Part shown: positions 1-4,632 of the stretch, one piece after another
Position numbering within the stretch: position 1 is the first letter of the stretch
Layout: the number at the start of each line of letters is the position of its first letter
From: a bacterium HR12
GTDB lineage: Bacteria; Actinomycetota; UBA4738; HRBIN12
Assembly: GCA_002898915.1 (NCBI GenBank)
Contig: BEHO01000102.1
Span: 1 to 5,459 of the forward strand
Length of the DNA stretch: 5,459 nt
Reading direction: 5' to 3'
The notes under the pieces: model-generated
Databases searched by the model: none
What the model was told of the DNA's origin: nothing
What the model saw: only the letters and a program-made list of their open reading frames with translations
Program-made: the position numbers and the translations under genes

Positions 1-565
1 CCTCCGTCACGTCGCGCGGACAGTTCCAAGGGTTGATGTTCGCGTTCCCGATCGACAGCACGTAGTACCCGTCGATCTCGATCACGCGACCGTCCCCGTT
101 CTGGATCGCTCGGCTCCGGTTCACGTACTCGTCGATGAAGTCGAGGTCGTCGTTCCCCGGCATCCAGATCGCGGGGGTCTTCTCGGGGTCCAGGCGCTCG
201 TCGGCGAGACCTACCCAGCCCTCGAGGACCTTCGCCATGTGGGTGCGGAACAGCTCCTCGACCTGCTCGGGGGTCTGGTAGCGCGCCTTCTCCTCGGGCG
301 TCATCCGCTGCGTGTAGTACCCGCGCTGGCGCAGAGCCTTCTCCAGCTCCGCGAGCCCCCGCTGGTCGTCCACCCGGACCACGCTCCCCTCGAACCGGGC
401 CGTGTAGGAGCCGTCCCGCTCCTCCACGATCGGGACCAGCATCTTGCCCGTGAGGTCCCCGCCCATGAGGAGGACGTCGGCGCCGTAGTGCTGGGCCGCG
501 TTCAACCACTTGCGGAACGTGGTCTCCGAGCCGTGGACGTCCGTCGCGAAGAAGAGCTTCAGCAC
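1..565 (-). CDS. Metallophosphoesterase, calcineurin-like fold (partial, 3' end beyond window)
   Basis: The first 188 codons are visible; the C-terminus runs off the left edge. The protein probably hydrolyses a phosphoester with a two-metal centre in the cytoplasm (no signal peptide); the substrate is unknown. Seen: a beta-strand followed by D9-x-H11 (ATDVHGS), then GGD at residues 35-37, then GND at 137-139, the ordered metal-binding blocks of calcineurin-like phosphoesterases. The usual third block is GNH[DE]; here Asp139 replaces the His. About 100 residues separate blocks two and three, with a charged, probably helical stretch at about 62-130 that may form a lid. The GTG start is chosen because a GGAGGT site lies 9 bases upstream, an in-frame TGA lies at 581-583, and translation gives a clean N-terminal strand. 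It is the last visible gene of the row, 93 bases after the permease, with a strong hairpin between them. Family confident, function not. Confidence 0.85.
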   Translation of the reverse strand, partial: MLKLFFATDVHGSETTFRKWLNAAQHYGADVLLMGGDLTGKMLVPIVEERDGSYTARFEGSVVRVDDQRGLAELEKALRQRGYYTQRMTPEEKARYQTPEQVEELFRTHMAKVLEGWVGLADERLDPEKTPAIWMPGNDDLDFIDEYVNRSRAIQNGDGRVIEIDGYYVLSIGNANINPWNCPRDVTE

Positions 566-574
566 CGGTCTCCT

Positions 575-580
575 ACCTCC
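575..580 (-). promoter_or_regulatory. Shine-Dalgarno site deciding the GTG start of the metallophosphoesterase
   Basis: On the minus strand GGAGGT ends 9 bases before the GTG at 563-565. An in-frame TGA just upstream (581-583) leaves no other standard start codon, so this site fixes the start. Confidence 0.7.
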
Positions 581-600
581 TCACGGGGCAGCCATGGGGC

Positions 601-645
601 GCGGGCGAGGGGGTCGCGCCGCCCGAACGTGACCCCCTCACCCGC
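601..645 (-). terminator. 15-bp stem hairpin after the permease gene (terminator-like or mRNA-stabilising)
   Basis: Arms at 631-645 and 601-615 (minus-strand order) pair over 15 bases around a 15-base loop. The only imperfect position is a G-U pair in the minus-strand transcript; read from the plus strand the same position would be an A-C mismatch, so the structure favours minus-strand RNA. It begins 13 bases after the permease stop codon. No run of U follows it, so it is not a textbook intrinsic terminator. It may be a GC-rich terminator without U-tract, a block to 3' exonuclease, or an attenuating element before the phosphoesterase. Confidence 0.6.
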
Positions 646-658
646 TCCGATCCCCCTC

Positions 659-2266
659 TCACTCCGGGGGAACCTGCGAGAACTGCACCTTCAGCGGGAT
701 TCCCTTGCTCGAGTGGTACACGTGCGCGATCGCGTAGATCAGGAGAGGAATCACCAGCATCCCCAGGACCGTCAGGTACTGGTTTGGCTCCGCCTTCCCC
801 GTGAAGAACGGCTGCGCCACCGCCCACTCGGTGAAGATGGACACGGCGAGCGTGAGGAACCCCAGGATCGAGATCACCGGGATCCCCGCGATCCGGCGCT
901 GCGTGGCGGGCGGGCCCGCCTCGAACAGCTCCCGACGACGGTACGGGTACACGATCCCCGCGATGCCGAGGACGATCCACGCCACGAACCACGCCACGAT
1001 CGTGTAGAGGATCGCGCTCGAGTACGCGGGGCTGTAGATCCCGAGCCACAGGAACACCTCGGCGGCCACGATCACCGCGACGATGGCCCACAGGGGCGCC
1101 CGGTACCGCGTGGTGATCTCCGAGAACTTCGTGGGGATCAGCCGGTCGAAGGACCAGGCGAACACGTTGCGGATCGGCGCGAAGCCGAGCCCCGCGAGCG
1201 ACACCCACGTCGCCACGATGAAGCAGAGCCCGAAGAGCAGCTGCAGGATGGGGTTCCCCGTCATGAACGCGATGAGCAGCATCGGCACCGGTTCGCTCGA
1301 GGTGTGCTCGTGGACCAGGGCTGGCGGCAGCTTGGACGGATCGTTCGCCCAGATGGCGTCCAGGGAGTGCATGAAGTTCGTGCCGACGATCCCGTAGACG
1401 AGCATGTAGGCGGCGAACCAGATCGCCATCTGCATGACGAGCGATCCGAACAGGGCGAGCGCCTGGGACTTCCCCACGCCACGGATCTCGCCGGCGAGGT
1501 TGGCGGAGAAGGTCTGCCCCAGCGTGTTGAGGTTGATGTACGTGACGGCCGCGTACATCAGCGGGACGAAGGAGATCCCGAAGATCGCCCCCGCCTCCTT
1601 GCCGGCTTGGAGGATCGCGTCGTACTCGGCTCCCGAGAGACGGTTGAAGTTCTCCCGGAAGCCGTCCTGCCCGGTCACCACGAGCAGGAACCCGAGGATC
1701 GCCACGGCGAGCCAGGCGAAGGCCACGGCCCAGTAGGAGACCCGCATCATCGCCTTCGCGCCCTTCAGGAACAGCCACCCCGTGAGGACGAGCGCGGCCG
1801 TGCCGAGCAGGAACCGGACGATGGGCTGGTCGATGAAGTTGGCGAGATCGATCCACCCCTGGTTCCCGCTGGAGATCCCGACCGCCCGGATCGCATCGGC
1901 GAGCCCCCACCGGATCCACCAGTCCTGGATCTGCCCGGTCCACGACAGCGCCGTGATGCTGATCGCGAAGGACGCGAACAGACCGAGGCTCGGGTGCAGC
2001 GTCCGGCTGATGTAGATGTACTCCCCGCCGGATCGCGGCATCGAGACCGAGAAGTACCAGTAGAGACCGGCGATCGGGAAGATCAGCAGCACGAAGAGGA
2101 CGCCGATCCCCATGTGCGCCCCGGGGAAGAAGGCGGGCGCCCACACGATGTACACGAGGGCGTAGAGGAGCCCGGGGTTCATCGCGCAGTACATGAGGGC
2201 GTCACGGGCGCTGATCTGCCGCGTGAGGCCGGACGACTTGCGGATGAACACGTCCTGCGTCGCCAT
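659..2266 (-). CDS. APC-superfamily amino acid/amine permease
   Basis: A 535-residue inner-membrane secondary transporter, likely importing an amino acid or organic amine by cation symport (family knowledge; substrate not deducible). Twelve hydrophobic segments are visible at roughly 23-46, 52-74, 94-118, 147-167, 176-198, 227-248, 267-292, 328-355, 389-410, 414-440, 461-482 and 497-517. Family marks: MPRSGGEYIYISR at 76-88 after segment 2, the ANLAGEIRGVGKSQ loop after segment 6, and FAWSFDRLIP at 369-378 after segment 8. Length is normal for the family. The ATG at 2264-2266 is chosen because AAGGGGGT lies 6 bases upstream. The open frame continues 50 codons further up, but that part is Arg/Gly/Ala-rich and unlike a permease N-terminus. 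The gene lies downstream of a glutamine-synthetase-like ligase, an arrangement resembling PuuP with PuuA, which suggests it imports the ligase's amine substrate. Confidence 0.93.
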   Translation of the reverse strand: MATQDVFIRKSSGLTRQISARDALMYCAMNPGLLYALVYIVWAPAFFPGAHMGIGVLFVLLIFPIAGLYWYFSVSMPRSGGEYIYISRTLHPSLGLFASFAISITALSWTGQIQDWWIRWGLADAIRAVGISSGNQGWIDLANFIDQPIVRFLLGTAALVLTGWLFLKGAKAMMRVSYWAVAFAWLAVAILGFLLVVTGQDGFRENFNRLSGAEYDAILQAGKEAGAIFGISFVPLMYAAVTYINLNTLGQTFSANLAGEIRGVGKSQALALFGSLVMQMAIWFAAYMLVYGIVGTNFMHSLDAIWANDPSKLPPALVHEHTSSEPVPMLLIAFMTGNPILQLLFGLCFIVATWVSLAGLGFAPIRNVFAWSFDRLIPTKFSEITTRYRAPLWAIVAVIVAAEVFLWLGIYSPAYSSAILYTIVAWFVAWIVLGIAGIVYPYRRRELFEAGPPATQRRIAGIPVISILGFLTLAVSIFTEWAVAQPFFTGKAEPNQYLTVLGMLVIPLLIYAIAHVYHSSKGIPLKVQFSQVPPE

Positions 2267-2272
2267 CCATCC

Positions 2273-2280
2273 ACCCCCTT
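2273..2280 (-). promoter_or_regulatory. Shine-Dalgarno site deciding the permease start
   Basis: AAGGGGGT on the minus strand matches AAGGAGGT at seven of eight bases and ends 6 bases before the ATG at 2264-2266. This supports the short form of the permease over the 50-codon upstream extension. Confidence 0.55.
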
Positions 2281-2337
2281 CTCGCCCGGGCCCCCTCCCC
2301 GCGGGCGCGGCGTCCCGGGCATCGTCGGACCGCGCTA

Positions 2338-2367
2338 AGGGTAGGGCGGTCCTCCTCCGCCGGGCAA
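2338..2367 (-). promoter_or_regulatory. Possible promoter for the permease gene
   Basis: On the minus strand TTGCCC (2362-2367; four of six bases match TTGACA) is followed after 18 bases by TACCCT (2338-2343), which fits only the loose TAnnnT -10 pattern of high-GC bacteria. It would give a leader of roughly 65 bases before the permease ATG. It lies in the largest gene-free gap of the row (2267-2441), where an internal promoter is plausible. Chance matches of this quality are common, so this is tentative. Confidence 0.25.
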
Positions 2368-2403
2368 GACCGAGCGGCGCGCGGCCTGCCCACATCCCGC
2401 ACC

Positions 2404-2430
2404 GCGCCCTGTGCACGCTGAACAGGGCGC
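2404..2430. promoter_or_regulatory. Perfect 9-bp inverted repeat between the small membrane gene and the permease
   Basis: The arms GCGCCCTGT (2404-2412) and ACAGGGCGC (2422-2430) are exact reverse complements around a 9-base centre. The dyad begins 11 bases after the stop codon of the 87-residue gene and lies upstream of the possible permease promoter. It could be an RNA hairpin ending or stabilising the upstream transcript (no U-run follows) or an operator for a dimeric regulator. The rest of the 175-base gap is GC-rich, and I see nothing else firm in it. Confidence 0.5.
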
Positions 2431-2441
2431 CTCCGGTCCCG

Positions 2442-2705
2442 TCAGGCGGCTCCCTGGAGCGCGAGGAGGAGCTGTACCGCCAGGACCGCGAGGGCGTTCG
2501 CCACGATCACGAGGGCGAGATCCGGGTGCGCGAGCTCTGGCTCCCCGCGGAGGACGACGGCGAGGAGCCGAGGCACGAGGTACACGAGCGCCACGACGGC
2601 GAGCGCGGGGAGGGCCACCGGGGCACCGGCGAGGAGCACCCACCCCACGCCGAACAGCGCCGCCGCGAGCAGACGCCTGCGGACCCCACGGTCGTGGGAA
2701 GCCAT
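2442..2705 (-). CDS. Small three-segment membrane protein of unknown function
   Basis: I do not recognise this 87-residue protein. It has a basic N-terminus (RGVRRR at 6-11), then hydrophobic stretches at about 11-31, 33-52 and 62-84, separated by a short charged loop (RGEPELAHPD at 53-62). By the positive-inside rule the N-terminus would face the cytoplasm. Third codon positions are almost all G or C, as in its neighbours, and the competing frames over this stretch are Arg/Pro/Gly-rich, which supports this frame. No other start codon lies upstream in frame as far as the preceding stop, but the Shine-Dalgarno match is weak (GGTCGGGG directly before the ATG). It lies 82 bases after the ligase gene and 175 before the permease. 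It may assist the permease or be an unrelated small membrane protein; nothing in the sequence decides this. Confidence 0.6.
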   Translation of the reverse strand: MASHDRGVRRRLLAAALFGVGWVLLAGAPVALPALAVVALVYLVPRLLAVVLRGEPELAHPDLALVIVANALAVLAVQLLLALQGAA

Positions 2706-2787
2706 CCCCGACCATGATGCGCACGCTCCGCGCGGCCGATGAGGCCATCCGACCCGGACCCGGCGGGCCGAGCCTCCCGTTCGCCCG

Positions 2788-4116
2788 CTAGAAGAGCTCC
2801 AGGTACTCCGCCCGCTCCCAGTCGGTGACCCAGTCGTTGAACCGCGAGAGCTCGTACCGTCGCATCACGAGGTACGCGGTGACGAACTCCTCGCCGAAGA
2901 AGGCGCGGGTGGCCGGCTCCGCCTCGAACGCATCGAGGGCCTCGTGGATCGAGGTCGGGAGCTTCTCGAAGTCGTCGTCGTCCTCGGCCGGGATCCCGGG
3001 TTTGGACGTCGGGCCGGGTTCGAGACGATCCTCGATGCCCTGGAGGCCGGCCTGCAGCAGCGCCGCCCCGATCAGGTAGGGGTTCGCGAGGGCGGAGGGC
3101 GCCCGGTACTCCAGGTGTCGGGACTGGAGCGAGCCACCCTTCACCCGCACGAGCGCCGAGCGATCCTCGAGCCCCCAGGACACGTTGGTGGGGCTGAAGG
3201 TGTGACGCCGGCGTCGCCGGTGACAGTTGACCGTCGGCGCGATCACGGCGTCGATGGCCTTCGCGTACCGCAGGAGACCCCCGACGAAGTACCGACAGGT
3301 CTCGGAGATCCCCATCGCGTCGCCGTCGTCGCCGAACGCGTTCGTGCCGTCGTCCAGCCGCAGGAGGGAGATGTGCGTGTGGTTCCCGCAGCCAGCGGAG
3401 TTCGCGAAGGGCTTCGACATGAAGGTCGCGAGGAGCCCATCCTGCCGGGCGATCTCCTTCACGCCGTTGCGGAAGGTGAACGCGTCGTCCGGCCCCTTCA
3501 TCCCGCGCCCCGCAGCGCACGGGATCTCCCACTGGGAGCCCGCGTACTCGCAGTTCGCCGTGATCACCGAGACGCCCATCCGCGGCATCTCCTCGAGGAT
3601 GCGTCGGATCGTGGGGACGTAGTCGTTCCGCACCGTGTTGAAGATGTGGTAGCCGTCGAACAGCGGCTCGTGCGTCTCACCGTCCAGCAGGTAGAACTCG
3701 TACTCGGTCCCGATGACCGGCTCGAAGCCCATCGATCGACAGCGCTCGAGGGCGCGCCGGTACACGTGGCGCGGCGTGGCCTCCAGGGGACTCCCGTCGT
3801 ACCACGTCGCGTCGCAGATGAAACGACCGGTCGCCTCGACCCACGGCACGACCGCGGCGGTGTCCGGGTCAGGGTGCAGCAGCTGGTCGCCGTACATCCG
3901 CTCCTCGTTGTAGAGGGTCCCGGGGACCACGTCCGAGCGGGTGTCCAGGACCGCGGTCCCCCCGTACATGTTGAGCCCCCGCTCCGCGAAGCCGTCGGCG
4001 TGCTCGATGGGCACGGTCTTGGAGCGCGAGATGCCGTGCATGTCCGGCAGCTCGAACCGGACGAACCGGATGCCCTCGCTCCGCCACCGCTCGAGGATGG
4101 CCCCAACCTCGCTCAC
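2788..4116 (-). CDS. Glutamine-synthetase-family ligase, probably a gamma-glutamyl-amine synthetase
   Basis: A 442-residue cytoplasmic ATP-dependent ligase joining the glutamate side chain to an amine. The N-terminal domain has D25-x-x-G28-x-x-R31-x-K33. The catalytic domain keeps the metal ligands Glu138, Glu140 (EYE), Glu190, Glu197, His246 and Glu336. It also keeps the ATP/glutamate arginines Arg301, Arg319, Arg324 and Arg338, plus NPYL at 345-348. Compared by eye with E. coli GlnA (remembered numbering), ammonium-site residues are changed: Asp50 to Gly52, Ser53 to Ala55, Glu327 to Phe307. The conserved PD before NPYL is PS (340-341). No Tyr lies between 348 and 414, so the Tyr397 adenylylation site is absent. 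This points to an organic amine substrate, as in gamma-glutamylputrescine, -ethanolamine or -methylamide synthetases. The GTG start has AAGGAGG 6 bases upstream. It sits 40 bases after the CBS gene, with an APC permease downstream. Family certain; non-ammonium substrate likely; the amine unknown. Confidence 0.92.
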   Translation of the reverse strand: MSEVGAILERWRSEGIRFVRFELPDMHGISRSKTVPIEHADGFAERGLNMYGGTAVLDTRSDVVPGTLYNEERMYGDQLLHPDPDTAAVVPWVEATGRFICDATWYDGSPLEATPRHVYRRALERCRSMGFEPVIGTEYEFYLLDGETHEPLFDGYHIFNTVRNDYVPTIRRILEEMPRMGVSVITANCEYAGSQWEIPCAAGRGMKGPDDAFTFRNGVKEIARQDGLLATFMSKPFANSAGCGNHTHISLLRLDDGTNAFGDDGDAMGISETCRYFVGGLLRYAKAIDAVIAPTVNCHRRRRRHTFSPTNVSWGLEDRSALVRVKGGSLQSRHLEYRAPSALANPYLIGAALLQAGLQGIEDRLEPGPTSKPGIPAEDDDDFEKLPTSIHEALDAFEAEPATRAFFGEEFVTAYLVMRRYELSRFNDWVTDWERAEYLELF

Positions 4117-4118
4117 GT

Positions 4119-4129
4119 CCTCCCTCCTT
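4119..4129 (-). promoter_or_regulatory. Strong Shine-Dalgarno site deciding the GTG start of the ligase
   Basis: AAGGAGG (4123-4129 on the minus strand) lies 6 bases before the GTG at 4114-4116, with a second GGAGG nested at 4119-4123. This is the best ribosome site in the window and suggests high expression of the ligase. The 40-base gap to the CBS gene is otherwise featureless. Confidence 0.75.
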
Positions 4130-4156
4130 CCACCGGTCTGCGCTCGTTCCGCCCGG

Positions 4157-4552
4157 CTACTCCGCCGCGACGGCGCTCACCCACCGCATGAGATCCCGCT
4201 CCGTCACGATCCCGACCAGCCGCATGCCGTCGAGCACGGCCAGGCGCCGGACCCCCTTCGCGTTCATGAGGTCGAACGCCGCCTGGATATCCGTGTCGGG
4301 TCGGACGGCGTGCACCGGCGCCGACATCACCTCCCGCATGGGCCGTCCGAGCAGGTCCGGATCCCCGAGGATCCGGCGGGTCAGGTCGCGCTCGGTGAAG
4401 ATGCCGACAGCACGGTCACCCTCGATCACCAGCACGGACCCGATGTCGTGGTCCACCATCGCCCGGATGGCGTCCGTCACCGGATCGTCGGGCCCGACCC
4501 CGACGACGTTCACCGTCATGATCTCCCCCACCGTGTCCGGCGCTCTCGTCAT
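4157..4552 (-). CDS. Stand-alone protein with two CBS domains
   Basis: A 131-residue cytoplasmic protein consisting almost only of a Bateman module: CBS repeat 1 at about 8-60 and repeat 2 at about 72-126. Both repeats show the expected pattern, an IM/VM opening (11-12, 75-76), a hydrophobic strand pair, and a closing VGI(F/V)TERDL (49-57, 113-121). CBS pairs commonly bind AMP, ATP, S-adenosylmethionine or related nucleotides; Asp56 and Asp120 of the two TERDL motifs are at the position that often contacts ribose in this family. There is no fused enzyme or DNA-binding domain, so it must act by partner contact or nucleotide binding. It lies 80 bases after the regulator gene and 40 before the ligase gene. 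An energy-sensing role for the ligase or permease is possible, but this is inference. The first ATG fits the start of the CBS fold and is preceded by duplicated purine-rich ribosome sites. Confidence 0.92.
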   Translation of the reverse strand: MTRAPDTVGEIMTVNVVGVGPDDPVTDAIRAMVDHDIGSVLVIEGDRAVGIFTERDLTRRILGDPDLLGRPMREVMSAPVHAVRPDTDIQAAFDLMNAKGVRRLAVLDGMRLVGIVTERDLMRWVSAVAAE

Positions 4553-4554
4553 CT

Positions 4555-4579
4555 CCTCCGGTCCTCCCCTCCGGTCCTC
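4555..4579 (-). repeat. Tandem 12-base direct repeat (13-base period) carrying duplicated ribosome sites
   Basis: Minus-strand GAGGACCGGAGG occurs twice, at 4568-4579 and 4555-4566, separated by one base, ending 2 bases before the CBS-gene ATG. Each copy carries a GGAGG. The proximal one is only 2 bases from the ATG, which is too close to work well; GGGAGG at 4563-4568, formed across the repeat junction, sits 10 bases away and is the likelier site. It looks like a small slippage duplication. Confidence 0.65.
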
Positions 4580-4632
4580 ATCCCGTCAGGAACGTGCCCC
4601 CCACGCCGGCCGCGCATCTCGCCCGGGCGCCC

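Noticed and set aside
573..2144. A 523-codon minus-strand frame overlapping the permease in another frame
   Set aside because: Same strand as the permease but Arg/Gly/His-rich, with no membrane segments or motifs; the permease frame explains this stretch.
239..2338. A 699-codon open frame on the plus strand opposite the permease
   Set aside because: Its translation is rich in Arg, Asp, Glu, Pro and His with no domain, and it lies exactly antisense to a clear permease. Long antisense frames are expected opposite high-GC genes.
2267..2416. A 50-codon upstream extension of the permease
   Set aside because: The extension is Arg/Gly/Ala-rich, precedes a good Shine-Dalgarno site and ATG, and would cover the dyad and possible promoter; permeases of this family start near the first membrane segment.
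2706..2787. A possible small hairpin in the gap after the ligase gene
   Set aside because: Only 4-5 bp stems with wobble pairs can be formed; not distinguishable from chance at this GC content.
3204..3215. A perfect 12-bp palindrome GACGCCGGCGTC
   Set aside because: It lies inside the five-arginine codon run of the ligase gene and follows from GC-rich Arg codons; no reason to call it a site.
2507..3532. A 341-codon minus-strand frame overlapping the ligase and the small membrane gene
   Set aside because: It overlaps the conserved ligase catalytic region out of frame and has composition typical of a shadow frame.
2944..4191. A 415-codon plus-strand frame opposite the ligase gene
   Set aside because: Low-complexity Arg/Val/His-rich translation, antisense to a certain glutamine-synthetase-family gene; a codon-bias shadow.
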